48,035 nucleotides of DNA from Nocardioidaceae bacterium (GCA_025927595.1 JAICLD010000002.1:1-48035), one strand, 5' to 3'; positions 9,405 through 19,056 are shown, counted from the first letter of the stretch. Notes: a model not told the origin generated them from the letters alone. Numbers and translations are program-made.

Positions 9405-10298
9405 ATGACCGACGCCAGCTCCACCTCCTCCCCCACCTTCGTGCTCACGCTGGTGTGCCCGGACCGGCCGGGGATCGTGCACGCCGTCACCGGGCTGCTC
9501 GTGGAGCACCACGGCAACATCTTGGAGAGCCAGCAGTTCGACGACCTCGGTGAGCAGCGGTTCTTCATGCGGGTCCGGTTCGGCGTCGAGGACGCCGCGG
9601 GGGGACAGGACCCCCAGGCGCTGCTCCAGCGGCTCCGCGCGGCGTTCGCCCCGGTCGCCGAGCGGTTCTCGATGACCTGGGAGCTGTGGCTGGCCACGGC
9701 GCCGTACCGGACGCTGATCCTGGTCTCGAAGTTCAGCCACTGCCTCAACGACCTGCTGTTCCGGTGGAGCAGGTCCGCGCTGCAGATCGACGTCGTCGGG
9801 GTCGTCTCGAACCACCTCGACTGCGAGCCGATGGTGACGTCGTACGGGGTGCCCTACCACCACATCCCGGTGACACCGGACACCAAGGCCGACGCCGAGG
9901 CCCAGATGCTCGGGCTCGTCGACTCCCTCGGCGTCGACCTCGTGGTGCTCGCGCGCTACATGCAGGTGCTCTCCGACGACACCTGCCGCTCGCTCGAGGG
10001 CCGGGCGATCAACATCCACCACTCGTTCCTGCCGAGCTTCAAGGGTGCGCGCCCCTACCACCAGGCGTTCGACCGCGGCGTCAAGCTCGTCGGCGCCACC
10101 GCCCACTACGTCACCGCCGACCTCGACGAGGGCCCGATCATCGAGCAGGACGTCATGCGCGTCGACCACCGCTTCGACGCCGCCGAGCTCGCCGCCGCCG
10201 GCCGCGACGTCGAGAGCCAGGTGCTCTCCCGGGCCGTCCGCTGGCACGCCGAGTCCCGCGTCCTGCTCAACGGCTACAAGACCGTCGTGTTCCGCTGA
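9405..10298 (+). CDS. purU: Formyltetrahydrofolate deformylase
   Basis: The 297-residue enzyme hydrolyses 10-formyl-THF to formate and THF. An N-terminal ACT domain (about residues 10-85: LVCPDRPGIVHAVTGLLVEH) is followed by a formyltransferase-fold domain with INIHHSFLPSFKGARPYHQA (catalytic His region) and ATAHYVTADLDEGPIIEQD (catalytic Asp region). Family members are 280-300 residues, so it is complete. In E. coli PurU supplies formate and balances C1-folate. Here, divergent from the betaine regulator and beside operator C, it most likely recycles folate loaded during betaine demethylation (inference). It is followed by the palindromic repeat at 10316. Confidence 0.96.
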   Translation: MTDASSTSSPTFVLTLVCPDRPGIVHAVTGLLVEHHGNILESQQFDDLGEQRFFMRVRFGVEDAAGGQDPQALLQRLRAAFAPVAERFSMTWELWLATAPYRTLILVSKFSHCLNDLLFRWSRSALQIDVVGVVSNHLDCEPMVTSYGVPYHHIPVTPDTKADAEAQMLGLVDSLGVDLVVLARYMQVLSDDTCRSLEGRAINIHHSFLPSFKGARPYHQAFDRGVKLVGATAHYVTADLDEGPIIEQDVMRVDHRFDAAELAAAGRDVESQVLSRAVRWHAESRVLLNGYKTVVFR

Positions 10299-10315
10299 CG
10301 CCGCCGGCCGGTTGT

Positions 10316-10378
10316 CGGTTTACCAGGCGCCCCTGGTAAACCGGCACACCCCTGCTGTTGCAACAGCAGGAGTGTGCC
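10316..10378. repeat. Composite double palindrome, left copy
   Basis: The first palindrome (10316-10343) pairs GGTTTACCAGG with CCTGGTAAACC around a 4-base loop. The second (10343-10378) pairs an 18-base arm GGCACAC...TGTTG with CAACAG...GTGTGCC with no loop and one mismatch. It sits 18 bases after the purU stop and could act as a bidirectional terminator. A second copy in inverted order lies at 11515-11577, so the pair brackets the AbiEi-like gene. Confidence 0.85.
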
Positions 10379-10464
10379 AGTTCCCTCGGGGGTGTGGCGT
10401 CCCCAGCTCGTACGACGGACCGGCGGAAGCCGTCGCCGCGCGGAGAGCGTCCACACACCTCGGC

Positions 10465-11490
10465 ATGGCGGTCACGGGTCCACAGGGAGCGAAGGAACAC
10501 CGCTCCGGCCGCTTCCGGCGGCTCACACTGCGGGGCGTGCAGGACTACTTCAGGGCGCTCGACGAGCGGCATGGCTTCATCGCCCGGTCGGAGATCCTCG
10601 CCGCGGGGCACGACGACCGATTCATCCGCGACATGCTTCGACGCCGGGTCTGGACCCGGATCCGCAACGGCGCCTACACGCCGCTCGACACCTGGCAGCG
10701 GCTCGACGCGGTCGAACGTCACGTGCGCCGCGCCCGTGCCGTCCTCCATGCTCATGGTGACGCGGTGGCCCTCAGCCACGTCAGCGCGATGGTGGTCAGG
10801 GGTGGCTGCGACGTCTGGGGCATCGACCTGAGTCGGGTTCACGTCACCCGGCGCGATGGTCGCTCCGGCAGCATCGAGCGGGACGTCGTCCACCACCAAG
10901 GGTCCCTCCGGGATGACGACGTCGAGATGATGGCCGGGATGGCCGTCCTCGACGAGGCGCGCTCCTTGGCCGAGACGATCTGTGGGGCCGGTGTGGAGTC
11001 AGGCCTCGTGGTGGCGGACTCGACGTTCCGCAGAGGGCGCGTCACCGTCGACCGGCTGGAGCAGCTGCGTGAGGCCATGCAGCGCCACCGCGGCAGCCGC
11101 ACCCTGGACCTGGTGCTGCGGCTGGCGGACGGCCGGGCTCAGTCGGTCGGCGAGTCGCGGTGCCGCTACCTCTTCTGGAAGCACGGCCTGCCCCGGCCGG
11201 AGCTGCAGTTCCCGGTGTTCGACCGGGACGGGAGGCTGCTGGGGTTCACCGACCTCGCCTGGCCGGCTCACCGACTGCTCTTCGAGTTCGACGGCCGGGT
11301 CAAGTACGGCCGCCTGCTCGAGCCCGGCCAGGAGCCCGGAGACGTCGTCTTCGCCGAGAAGCGTCGCGAGGACGCGATTCGACGGGCCACGGGCTTCACC
11401 TTCGAACGCGCCACGTGGGCCGACCTGTCGACGCCGGCCGCCACCGTGGCACGGGTCCGGGTCCACATGGTCAGCGGCTCTACCGCATGA
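10465..11490 (+). CDS. AbiEi-like winged-helix protein with C-terminal DUF559/VSR-like nuclease fold
   Basis: The 341-residue protein starts at ATG 10465; GTG 10537 is a plausible alternative because AbiEi-type domains usually begin about there (VQDYFRALDERHGFIARSEI). Residues about 25-75 (ARSEILAAGHDDRFIRDML, then VWTRIRNGAYTPL) resemble the AbiEi antitoxin N-terminal winged helix. The C-terminal part (PELQFPVFDRDGRLLGFTDL, then FEFDGRVKYGR) resembles the DUF559/Vsr-like endonuclease core, with Asp and Glu-Phe-Asp acidic positions. Such proteins are abundant, often multicopy, in Nocardioides and relatives, and their function is unknown. No AbiEii-like toxin gene adjoins it. The gene stands alone between two inverted palindromic repeats. 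Confidence 0.8.
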   Translation: MAVTGPQGAKEHRSGRFRRLTLRGVQDYFRALDERHGFIARSEILAAGHDDRFIRDMLRRRVWTRIRNGAYTPLDTWQRLDAVERHVRRARAVLHAHGDAVALSHVSAMVVRGGCDVWGIDLSRVHVTRRDGRSGSIERDVVHHQGSLRDDDVEMMAGMAVLDEARSLAETICGAGVESGLVVADSTFRRGRVTVDRLEQLREAMQRHRGSRTLDLVLRLADGRAQSVGESRCRYLFWKHGLPRPELQFPVFDRDGRLLGFTDLAWPAHRLLFEFDGRVKYGRLLEPGQEPGDVVFAEKRREDAIRRATGFTFERATWADLSTPAATVARVRVHMVSGSTA

Positions 11491-11514
11491 CGGCGCGACG
11501 ACCCTGACAGAACT

Positions 11515-11577
11515 GGCACACCCCTGCTGTTGCAACGGCAGGGGTGTGCCGGTTTACCAGGGGCACCTGGTAAACCG
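11515..11577. repeat. Composite double palindrome, right copy (inverted relative to the left)
   Basis: This carries the same two palindromes as at 10316-10378 but in reverse order: the GGCACAC...GTGTGCC palindrome (11515-11550), then GGTTTACCAGG/CCTGGTAAACC (11550-11577). It lies between the convergent ends of the AbiEi-like gene (11490) and ribF (11587), so a bidirectional terminator role is plausible. Both copies are 63 bases, with only a few base differences, and lie 1,136 bases apart. Confidence 0.85.
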
Positions 11578-11586
11578 GCAGGCCGC

Positions 11587-12531
11587 TCAGGCGCCCAGCA
11601 GGTCCCGGCTGCGGTCGACGTCGCGGCGCATGGTCTCGACCAGGTCCGCGACGGAGTCGAAGCGGAGCATCCCGCGGATCCGGGCGACGAAGGCCACCTC
11701 GACCTCGACGCCGTACAGCTCGAGGTCGTCGCGGTCGAGCACGTAGGCCTCGACGCGGCGCTCGCGGTCGCCGTCGAAGGTCGGGTTCGTGCCGACGCTG
11801 ATCGCGGCGGGCAGCCACGGGGCGTCGGGCACGTCGAGCCGCCGCAGCCGGCCGGCGTAGACGCCGTCCTGCGGGGCGGCCAGCATCCCCGACGCCGGGA
11901 CGTTGGCGGTCGGGTACCCCAGCTCGCGGCCGCGCTGGTCACCCTTCACGACCTCGCCGCGGACGGTGAACGGCCGGCCGAGGGCCTCCGCCGCACCCTC
12001 GACGTCCCCGGCGGACAGGCAGTTGCGGACGTACGTCGAGGACCAGACCTGCGGCCCGCCGTCGAGCGCGATCCCCTCCGCGGTGAAGTCGTGCTCGCGT
12101 CCCAGCGCGACCAGCGTCGAGACGTCCCCGGAGGCGCGCGCCCCGAAGCGGAAGTTCGCCCCGACGACGACCGCCCGGACGTGCAGGGTGTCGACGAGGA
12201 CAGCGGTGACGAAGCGCTCCGGGGGCCAGGCGGCCACGTCCCGGTCGAAGGGCACCACGAGGAGGTCGTCGACGCCGGCCTCGGCCAGCAGCGCGGCCCG
12301 GGTCCCGATGCCGGTCAGGGTCGGCGGGGCGTGCTCGGGCCGCAGCACCGCGATCGGGTGCGGGTCGAACGTGACCGCCACCACCGGGAGGCCTCCGAGC
12401 CCGCGGGCCACCTCGGCGGCGCGGCCGACCACGTGCCGGTGCCCGAGGTGGACGCCGTCGAAGTTGCCGATCGTCGCCACGGTGCGGCCGAGGTCGAGGG
12501 GCACCTCGGCCGGGGTGCGCCATACCTCCAC
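11587..12531 (-). CDS. ribF: Bifunctional riboflavin kinase/FAD synthetase
   Basis: The 314-residue enzyme makes FMN from riboflavin and then FAD. The N-terminal adenylyltransferase domain shows GNFDGVHLGHRHVV (residues about 22-35) and VVGANFRFG; the C-terminal riboflavin-kinase domain shows GYPTANV and PTFDGD. It starts at GTG 12531 (MEVWRTPAEVPLDLGR). It is the last gene of the minus-strand rimP-to-ribF block, 55 bases after truB, and ends at the palindromic repeat. In many actinobacteria ribF is followed by rpsO; here it is not. Confidence 0.96.
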   Translation of the reverse strand: MEVWRTPAEVPLDLGRTVATIGNFDGVHLGHRHVVGRAAEVARGLGGLPVVAVTFDPHPIAVLRPEHAPPTLTGIGTRAALLAEAGVDDLLVVPFDRDVAAWPPERFVTAVLVDTLHVRAVVVGANFRFGARASGDVSTLVALGREHDFTAEGIALDGGPQVWSSTYVRNCLSAGDVEGAAEALGRPFTVRGEVVKGDQRGRELGYPTANVPASGMLAAPQDGVYAGRLRRLDVPDAPWLPAAISVGTNPTFDGDRERRVEAYVLDRDDLELYGVEVEVAFVARIRGMLRFDSVADLVETMRRDVDRSRDLLGA

Positions 12532-12586
12532 GTGTCCTCCGCTCGGCCCGTCGTCGTGTCGGCTGCGACGATCGTGCCACAGCCGC

Positions 12587-13471
12587 TCAGACGAAGACGG
12601 CGACGGGGGCGGCGCCCTGGCCCCGCCGCTCGTAGAGGGCGAGGAACTCTCCTGCCGGACCGACGAGGGCCACCGGGCCGGACTGCTCGAGGGTCAACGG
12701 GAGCGCTCGGCCGTGCCGCACGGCCGCGGCCGCCTCCTCGTCGAGGTCGACGGCGGGGAAGCACCGCCGGGCCACCGCGTCGAGCCCCAGGACCTCGAAG
12801 CCGCCGGCCAGGTCCCCGAGGGTACGGGCCTCGTCGAGCGTGAAGGGCCCGACGGCGGTACGGCGCAGCCGGGTCAGGTGCCCGCCCACGCCCAGGGCGC
12901 CACCCAGGTCGCGGGCCAGCGCGCGCACGTAGGTGCCGCTGCTGCACCGCACGGTCACGTCGGCGTCCAGCCAGTCCCCGTCCCGGCGGACGTCGTGGAC
13001 GGTCAGCTCGTGGACGGTCACCGGCCGCGCCGGCAGCTCGACGGCCTCGCCGGCGCGGACCCGCGCGTAGGAGCGCCGGCCGTCGACCTTGACCGCCGAC
13101 ACCGACGAGGGCCGCTGCTCGATGTCGCCGACGAAGGCCTGCGCCGCGGCGGCCACGGCAGCCGCGTCGAGCCCCGCCGTCGGCACCGGCTCGAGCAGGT
13201 CGCCCTCGGCGTCGTCGGTCGTGGTCCCGGCCCCGAGCCGGACGGTGGCGTCGTACGCCTTCTCGGTCAGCGTCAGGTGCCCGAGCAGTCGGGTGGCCCG
13301 GCCGACGCCGACGACGAGCACGCCGGTCGCCATCGGGTCCAGGGTGCCTGCGTGCCCGACCTTGCGCGTGCCGGCCAGCCGCCGGACCCGGGCCACCACG
13401 TCGTGCGAGGTCAGCCCGCCCGGCTTGTCGACGACGACCAGCCCCCCGGCGGGCGGCCCTGCGGCGCTCAC
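12587..13471 (-). CDS. truB: tRNA pseudouridine(55) synthase
   Basis: The 294-residue enzyme forms pseudouridine at position 55 of tRNA. The TruB signature [17 protein letters not shown] (residues about 9-25) and the catalytic-Asp block [17 protein letters not shown] are present, as is [17 protein letters not shown]. It starts at GTG 13471, overlapping the rbfA stop as GTGA, which implies translational coupling. A much longer open frame extends upstream, but homology begins only at this GTG. Confidence 0.96.
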   Translation of the reverse strand: MSAAGPPAGGLVVVDKPGGLTSHDVVARVRRLAGTRKVGHAGTLDPMATGVLVVGVGRATRLLGHLTLTEKAYDATVRLGAGTTTDDAEGDLLEPVPTAGLDAAAVAAAAQAFVGDIEQRPSSVSAVKVDGRRSYARVRAGEAVELPARPVTVHELTVHDVRRDGDWLDADVTVRCSSGTYVRALARDLGGALGVGGHLTRLRRTAVGPFTLDEARTLGDLAGGFEVLGLDAVARRCFPAVDLDEEAAAAVRHGRALPLTLEQSGPVALVGPAGEFLALYERRGQGAAPVAVFV

Positions 13472-13971
13472 TCCCCGCGCACCCGGCCCGGCGCCGTGCG
13501 GTCGGCTCCCGCGGCCGGCTCCTCGAGGTCGTCGGGCTCGTCGAGGTCGTCGTCCTCGTGGGGCTTGCGGTAGGGGTCGGGCTCCCCGGCGTACGTCGCC
13601 CCGGCGGCCGCCGCGGCGACGGCCGCGTCGGACTCGCGCGCCCGGGCCAGCAGGTCGTCGATGTGCCGGGCGGTGTCGGGCAGCGCGTCGTGGACGAACG
13701 CGAGCGACGGCGCGTGCCGCATCCCGAGCTGCTTGGCGACCTCCGAGCGCAGCACCCCCTTGGCGGACTCGAGCGCGGCGGCCGAGGCGGCCACCTCCTC
13801 CTCCTCGCCCAGGACGGTGTAGAAGATCGACGCCTGCTGGGTGTCGCCGCTGACCCGCACGTCGGTGACCGTCACGAAGCCGAGCCGCGGGTCCTTGATC
13901 CGCCTCTCGAGCATCTCGGCGACGATGACCTGGATGCGGTCCGCGACCCTGCGGACCCGGGGGCTTGCCAT
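13468..13971 (-). CDS. rbfA: 30S ribosome-binding factor RbfA
   Basis: The 167-residue protein has the RbfA KH-like fold ([59 protein letters not shown]). It assists late 16S rRNA maturation and cold adaptation. Beyond about residue 120 it has an acidic, disordered tail ([14 protein letters not shown]) typical of high-GC actinobacteria. It starts at ATG 13971 with GGAGCAA nearby. The NrnA-like DHH phosphoesterase found between rbfA and truB in mycobacteria is absent here. Confidence 0.95.
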   Translation of the reverse strand: MASPRVRRVADRIQVIVAEMLERRIKDPRLGFVTVTDVRVSGDTQQASIFYTVLGEEEEVAASAAALESAKGVLRSEVAKQLGMRHAPSLAFVHDALPDTARHIDDLLARARESDAAVAAAAAGATYAGEPDPYRKPHEDDDLDEPDDLEEPAAGADRTAPGRVRGE

Positions 13972-14038
13972 GGTTGCTCCTGCTGGTCTCTGCGGATCCG
14001 GTCGGCGACGACCCTGAGCACTCGCTGCGGGCCGACGC

Positions 14039-14060
14039 GTCCGCGCAGCACTGCGCGGAC
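14039..14060. terminator. Hairpin between infB and rbfA
   Basis: The ten-base arms GTCCGCGCAG and CTGCGCGGAC pair perfectly around a two-base loop in the 114-base gap between the infB stop and rbfA start. A GACGCGTCC motif occurs on each side (14034-14042 and 14073-14081). It could attenuate or process the transcript inside the operon; the function is not established. Confidence 0.45.
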
Positions 14061-14085
14061 CCGCCGACCCACCGACGCGTCCCGG

Positions 14086-17019
14086 CTACGCCCGGGGGAT
14101 CTCCCGCATCTCGAAGCACTCCACGACGTCGCCCTGCTTGATGTCGTTGTAGCCACGCAGGACCAGCCCGCACTCGAAGCCCTCGCGGACCTCGGTCACG
14201 TCGTCCTTCTCGCGCCGCAGCGACGCCAGGTCGAGGCTGTCCGACACCACGTTGCCGTCGCGGATGAGCCGCGCCTTGGCGTTGCGGCGGATCGTGCCCG
14301 AGATCACCATGCAGCCGGCGATGTTGCCGATCCGGCTGGAGCGGAAGATCTCGCGGATCTCGGCCTGGCCGAGCGAGACCTCCTCGAACTCCGGCTTGAG
14401 CAGGCCCTTGAGCGCCGCCTCGATCTCCTCGATCGCCTGGTAGATGACCGAGTAGTAGCGGATCTCGACGCCCTCCTTGTCGGCCATCTCCGTCGCCTTG
14501 CCCTGCGGGCGGACGTTGAAGCCGATGATGATCGCGTCGGAGGCCGCCGCGAGGTCGACGTTGGTCTCGGTGATCGCACCGACACCGCGGTCGATGACCC
14601 GCAGGTTGACGCCCTCGCCGACGTCGATCTTGGCCAGCGAGTCCTCGAGGGCCTCGACCGAGCCGGAGACGTCGCCCTTCAGGATCAGGTTGAGCTCCTG
14701 GCTCGCACCCTTCTCCATCGAGGCCATGAAGTCCTCGAGCGTACGACGGACGCGGCGCTTGGCCTGCATGGCCGCCCGCTCCCGCGACTCGCGCTTCTCG
14801 GCGATCTGCCGGGCCACCCGGTCGTCGTCGACGACGATGAGGTTCTGGCCCGCGCCGGGGACGGCGGTGAGCCCGAGCACCATCGCGGGTCGCGACGGCA
14901 GCGCCACGTCGAGGTTCTCGCCGTACTCGTCGAGCATCGCCCGGACCCGCCCGTAGGCGGGGCCGGCGACGATCGAGTCGCCGACGTGCAGGGTGCCGCG
15001 CTGGATCAGCACGGTCGCCACCGGGCCACGGCCGCGGTCGAGGTGCGCCTCGACGATGAGGCCCTGGGCGTCCTGGTCGGGGTTGGCCCGCAGGTCCAGG
15101 GACGCGTCCGCCGTCAGCACGATCGCCTCGAGCAGCTTGTCGAGGTTCAGCTCGGCCTTCGCGGAGACGTCGACGAACATCGTGTCGCCGCCGTACTCCT
15201 CGGGGACCAGGCCGTACTCCGAGAGCTGGCCGCGGACCTTGGTCGGGTCGGCCGCAGGTACGTCGATCTTGTTGACCGCGACCACGATGGGCACCCCGGC
15301 CGCCTTGGCGTGGTTGAGCGCCTCGACGGTCTGGGGCATGACGCCGTCGTCGGCCGCGACCACGAGCACCGCGATGTCGGTCGCCTGCGCACCGCGGGCA
15401 CGCATGGCGGTGAACGCCTCGTGGCCCGGGGTGTCGATGAAGGTGATCCGGCGGTCCTCGCCGTCGACCTGCGTCGCGACCTGGTAGGCCCCGATGTGCT
15501 GGGTGATCCCACCGGCCTCCTTGGCGACCACGTTGGCGTTGCGCAACGCGTCGAGGAGCTTGGTCTTGCCGTGGTCGACGTGGCCCATGACGGTGACGAC
15601 CGGCGGTCGCGCCGCCAGGTCGGACTCGTCGCCCTCGTCCTCGCCGAACTCGAGGTCGAAGGACTCCAGCAGCTCACGGTCCTCGTCCTCGGGCGAGACC
15701 ACCTCGATGACGTAGTTCAGCTCGTCGCCGAGCAGCTCGAGCGTCTCGTCGTTGACCGACTCGGTCGCCGTCACCATCTCACCGAGGCTGAACAGCATCT
15801 GCACCAGCGCCGCCGCGTCCACGCCGATCTTCTCGGCGAAGTCCGTCAGCGAGGACCCGCGCGCCAGACGAACGGTCTCGCCGTCGCCCTTGCGGACCCG
15901 CACGCCGCCGATGGTCGGGGCCTGCATCGCCTCGAACTCCTGACGACGGGCCCGCTTCGACTTGCGGCCACGCCGCGAGGGGCCGCCCGGACGCCCGAAG
16001 GCGCCCTGGGTCTGCCCGCGCTGGCCGGGGCGACCGCCGCCGGGGCGGCCACCGCCGCCGGGACGACCGGCGAAGCCACCACCCGCACCCGCGCCGGGGG
16101 CGCCGGGGCCGCCGCGACCCGGGGCGCCACCACGCGCGCCGGGTGCGCCACCGCGGCCGGGAGCACCCGGTCGACCCGCGGGACGACCACCGGGGCCGGC
16201 GCCGAACGCCGCCGGGGACTTCGGCATCATCGCCGGGTTCGGACGCGGCATCCCGGGACGACCCGGAGCACCGCCCTCACGGGCAGCCGGCGGACGGGGC
16301 GCCCGGTCGGCCGGCGCCTCGGCACCGGGGCGCGGAGCCGGGCGCCTGCCCATGCCCTGGGTGGAGGAGAACGGGTTGTTGCCGGGACGCGGCGAGCCGG
16401 GACGACCGGCGCCGCCCGAGGGACGCGCCGCCGGACGTGCCGGCGGGGGGCCGGGACGGTGCGTCGGCGCCGGGACGCCGGCGCGCGCCGCCGGAGCGGC
16501 GGCAGGGTCGGGCTCGTCGGGGGCAGCGGCCGCCGCGGGGGCCTGCGGAGCCGGCTCCGGAGCGGCCGGCTGCGCGGGGGCGGCCGGCTCGGTGCGTGCC
16601 TGGCCCGGAACCGGTCGGGGTCCGGGTCGGGGTCCGGACGGTGCCGCGGGCGCAGCGGGTGCTGCCGGGGCAGCGGCGGCTGCGGGCGTCTCCGCCGCGG
16701 GAGCGGCCGGCGCCACGGGCGTGACGGGGGCTGCCTGCGCCGGGACCGTAGCGGCAGGCGCCTCCTGGACCGGCGCCGGGGCCGGTTCCGCGGGGGCGGC
16801 GGCTGCCGGCGCCTGGGCGGGCGCTCCGGACGGCTTCTTGGCGGCGCCGGAGCTCTTCAGCTCCTCGCCGAACTGCGTCGTGAACCTCTTCACGACCGGG
16901 GGCTCGACCGTCGACGACGCCGACTTGACGAACTCGCCCATCTCCTTGAGCTTGGCCAGGACGACCTTGCTCTCCACTCCGAGCTCCTTGGCGAGCTCGT
17001 GGACTCGGACCTTAGCCAC
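14086..17019 (-). CDS. infB: Translation initiation factor IF-2
   Basis: The 977-residue GTPase places initiator fMet-tRNA on the 30S subunit. The N-terminus ([20 protein letters not shown]) is the IF2_N domain. A long Ala/Pro/Gly/Arg-rich low-complexity stretch runs from about residue 55 to 345, then a second IF2_N domain and the G domain with [14 protein letters not shown] (G1), DTPGHEAF (G3) and NKIDVP (G4). The C-terminal IF2 domains follow. The length is typical of actinobacterial IF-2. It is transcribed after ylxR with a 99-base gap. Confidence 0.98.
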   Translation of the reverse strand: MAKVRVHELAKELGVESKVVLAKLKEMGEFVKSASSTVEPPVVKRFTTQFGEELKSSGAAKKPSGAPAQAPAAAAPAEPAPAPVQEAPAATVPAQAAPVTPVAPAAPAAETPAAAAAPAAPAAPAAPSGPRPGPRPVPGQARTEPAAPAQPAAPEPAPQAPAAAAAPDEPDPAAAPAARAGVPAPTHRPGPPPARPAARPSGGAGRPGSPRPGNNPFSSTQGMGRRPAPRPGAEAPADRAPRPPAAREGGAPGRPGMPRPNPAMMPKSPAAFGAGPGGRPAGRPGAPGRGGAPGARGGAPGRGGPGAPGAGAGGGFAGRPGGGGRPGGGRPGQRGQTQGAFGRPGGPSRRGRKSKRARRQEFEAMQAPTIGGVRVRKGDGETVRLARGSSLTDFAEKIGVDAAALVQMLFSLGEMVTATESVNDETLELLGDELNYVIEVVSPEDEDRELLESFDLEFGEDEGDESDLAARPPVVTVMGHVDHGKTKLLDALRNANVVAKEAGGITQHIGAYQVATQVDGEDRRITFIDTPGHEAFTAMRARGAQATDIAVLVVAADDGVMPQTVEALNHAKAAGVPIVVAVNKIDVPAADPTKVRGQLSEYGLVPEEYGGDTMFVDVSAKAELNLDKLLEAIVLTADASLDLRANPDQDAQGLIVEAHLDRGRGPVATVLIQRGTLHVGDSIVAGPAYGRVRAMLDEYGENLDVALPSRPAMVLGLTAVPGAGQNLIVVDDDRVARQIAEKRESRERAAMQAKRRVRRTLEDFMASMEKGASQELNLILKGDVSGSVEALEDSLAKIDVGEGVNLRVIDRGVGAITETNVDLAAASDAIIIGFNVRPQGKATEMADKEGVEIRYYSVIYQAIEEIEAALKGLLKPEFEEVSLGQAEIREIFRSSRIGNIAGCMVISGTIRRNAKARLIRDGNVVSDSLDLASLRREKDDVTEVREGFECGLVLRGYNDIKQGDVVECFEMREIPRA

Positions 17020-17118
17020 GCTTCTCCTTCTGGTCCGAGTCGGGTGCTCCCCCGCGGTGGGGGACGAGCCGGACCGTTAGCTGGTGTGCATGCTCATCGA
17101 GAGGTTCTCATCGAGTGC

Positions 17119-17487
17119 TCATGAGCTGCTGCTCCACTTCCTTGTCGGTCGTGCTGCGGGTGGTGCGGGGGTGTCGTGCGCCGCCGGGTGCTCGTGCACG
17201 AACGCCTCGAGCAGCCGGGTGCCCAGCCCGGCTCCCTCCGTGCGGAGGGCCCTGGCGAAGGCTCGGCGTCGCAGGGCGAGCACCAGGCACGCGGTCGAGG
17301 GATGCAGGTGCGCCCCCCGGCCAGGTGCCCCGCCCTGCGGATCGGGGACGACCTCCAGGCCTGCTCCCCGGTCCTGGGCGACGACTCGCACCAGCTCGAG
17401 CTTGTCGGCCCGCTGCCGGCAGCCGACGCAGGTCCGGATGCTGCCTCGTCGATCCCCGGGGGCACCGCGAGAGGACATCCGACCCAC
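17119..17487 (-). CDS. YlxR-family (DUF448) RNA-binding protein
   Basis: A 122-residue protein with the YlxR signature [19 protein letters not shown], then [27 protein letters not shown]. It lies between nusA and infB, the position conserved across Gram-positives. YlxR binds nucleic acid and in Streptomyces and Clostridium has been linked to RNase P or regulatory roles. It starts at GTG 17487 or, three codons later, ATG 17478; neither has a convincing ribosome site. The C-terminal tail is Ser/Pro rich and unconserved. Confidence 0.88.
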   Translation of the reverse strand: MGRMSSRGAPGDRRGSIRTCVGCRQRADKLELVRVVAQDRGAGLEVVPDPQGGAPGRGAHLHPSTACLVLALRRRAFARALRTEGAGLGTRLLEAFVHEHPAAHDTPAPPAARPTRKWSSSS

Positions 17488-17521
17488 GCTTTCTGCCGGC
17501 GGTGGCGAACCGTCCCCCAGT

Positions 17522-18583
17522 CTAGCCGCTGCCGGCCCCGCTGCCGAACTCGGCGACCGGCGGGTCCACGGGCGGGGTGACGGGCGGGGCGACCGGCGGG
17601 GCGACCGGAGGGCCGTCCGGCGCCTCGTCGGAGCGGATGTCGATGCGCCAGCCGGTCAGCCGCGCGGCGAGCCGCGCGTTCTGGCCCTCCTTGCCGATGG
17701 CCAGCGACAGCTGGTAGTCGGGCACCACGACCCGGGCCGAGCGCGCGGCGAGGTCGACCACCCGGACCTCGGAGACCCGCGCCGGTGAGAGGGCGTGGGC
17801 CACCATCTCGGCCGGGTCCTCGGAGAAGTCCACGATGTCGATCTTCTCCCCGTGCAGCTCGCTCATCACCGCACGGACCCGCTGCCCCATCGGCCCGATG
17901 CAGGCGCCCTTGGGGTTGACCCCCGGCACCGTCGAGCGCACCGAGATCTTCGTGCGGTGCCCGGCCTCCCGCGCGATCCCGCAGATCTCGACGGTGCCGT
18001 CGGCGATCTCCGGCACCTCGAGCGCGAACAGCTTCTTGACCAGGTTGGGGTGCGAGCGCGACAGCATCACCTGCGGGCCCCGCATCCCCTTGCGCACCGA
18101 CACGACCAGGCAGCGGATCCGGGAGCCGTGCTCGTAGCGCTCCCCCGGGACCTGCTCGCCCGCCGGCAGCAGCGCCTCGAGCCGGCCGAGGTCGACCATC
18201 ACGTCACGCGGGTCGCGGCCCTGCTGGATCACCCCGGAGATGATGTCGCCCTCCTTGCCCGAGAACTCCCCGAACTTGACGTCGTCCTCGGCGTCGCGCA
18301 GCCGCTGCAGCATGATCTGCTTCGCTGTGGTCGCCGCGATCCGGCCGAAGCCGTCGGGCGTGTCCTCGTACTCCGCGAGGACCGTCCCCTCCTCGTCGGT
18401 CTCGGCCGCGAAGACGCTGACGTGGCCGCTCTTGCGGTCCAGCTGCACGCGCGCGTGCGGCTGGGCGCCGGGGCTCTTGTGGTACGCCGTCAGGAGCGCC
18501 TGCTCGATCGCCTCGACGAGGATGTCGAAGGAGATCTCCTTCTCCCGCTCCAGCGAGCGCAGGATGTTCATGTCGATGTCCAT
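17522..18583 (-). CDS. nusA: Transcription termination/antitermination protein NusA
   Basis: The 353-residue protein starts at ATG 18583 ([18 protein letters not shown]) with AAGGAG upstream, 5 bases after rimP. An N-terminal RNA-polymerase-binding domain is followed by S1 and two KH domains ([20 protein letters not shown], then [20 protein letters not shown]). It lacks the C-terminal acidic repeats of E. coli NusA, as usual in actinobacteria; instead there is a short tail of proline-valine repeats ([18 protein letters not shown]). Confidence 0.97.
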   Translation of the reverse strand: MDIDMNILRSLEREKEISFDILVEAIEQALLTAYHKSPGAQPHARVQLDRKSGHVSVFAAETDEEGTVLAEYEDTPDGFGRIAATTAKQIMLQRLRDAEDDVKFGEFSGKEGDIISGVIQQGRDPRDVMVDLGRLEALLPAGEQVPGERYEHGSRIRCLVVSVRKGMRGPQVMLSRSHPNLVKKLFALEVPEIADGTVEICGIAREAGHRTKISVRSTVPGVNPKGACIGPMGQRVRAVMSELHGEKIDIVDFSEDPAEMVAHALSPARVSEVRVVDLAARSARVVVPDYQLSLAIGKEGQNARLAARLTGWRIDIRSDEAPDGPPVAPPVAPPVTPPVDPPVAEFGSGAGSG

Positions 18584-18588
18584 GCGGG

Positions 18589-19056
18589 TCAGGGCTCCTT
18601 CCGGTTGAGCTCGGTCTGGACCACGGCCTTGGCGACGGCGGCGTACGCGACCTCACGGGACTCCCCGTCGACGTCGAGCACGGCCAGGGCCTCGTCGGCG
18701 TCGCGGACCCGGCCGGTCACCGAGCCGCCGTCTGCCAGCGCGACCTTGACCAGCCGGCCGACGTTGCGGCGCCAGTGCCGGGGCAGCGTGAGCGGACGGT
18801 CGGTGCCGCGGGAGGTCACCTCGAGGACGTAGGGCCGCTCGCCCATCACGTCGTGCTCGTCGAGGAGCCGGGACACCTCGCGGGTCGCCTCGGCGATGTC
18901 GTCCAGGGTGACGCCGCCGTCGCGGTCGACGGCGACGCGCAGGAGCCGGCGGCGTCCGGCCTCGGTGACGTCGACCGCCTCCACGTCCAGCCCGGCGGCG
19001 GCCAGCGGTCCGGTCAGCACCTCGGCCACCTGCTCGCGGGTCCGGTCGGTCCTCAC
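18589..19056 (-). CDS. rimP: Ribosome maturation factor RimP
   Basis: A 155-residue protein needed for 30S subunit maturation. GTG 19056 is chosen because AGGAGGG lies four bases before it; an upstream in-frame GTG at 19098 would add 14 residues. Typical RimP segments are [34 protein letters not shown] and [11 protein letters not shown]. It is the first gene of the rimP-nusA-ylxR-infB operon and is divergent from the DUF4439 lipoprotein gene. Confidence 0.95.
   Translation of the reverse strand: MRTDRTREQVAEVLTGPLAAAGLDVEAVDVTEAGRRRLLRVAVDRDGGVTLDDIAEATREVSRLLDEHDVMGERPYVLEVTSRGTDRPLTLPRHWRRNVGRLVKVALADGGSVTGRVRDADEALAVLDVDGESREVAYAAVAKAVVQTELNRKEP

Noticed and set aside
15539-15555. GCGTTGCGCAACGC palindrome, similar to the IclR operator arms
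   Set aside because: It lies inside the infB coding region, lacks the 5-base spacer and the paired 19-bp unit, and encodes conserved IF-2 residues.
16000-16850. Repetitive Gly/Pro/Ala-rich sequence that might suggest a separate PE/PPE-like protein on the plus strand
   Set aside because: It is the antisense of the low-complexity N-terminal linker of IF-2.
17580-17620. Short tandem repeat GGGCGGGGCGACCGGC-like
   Set aside because: It encodes the Pro-Val repeat tail of NusA and is a coding-level repeat only.
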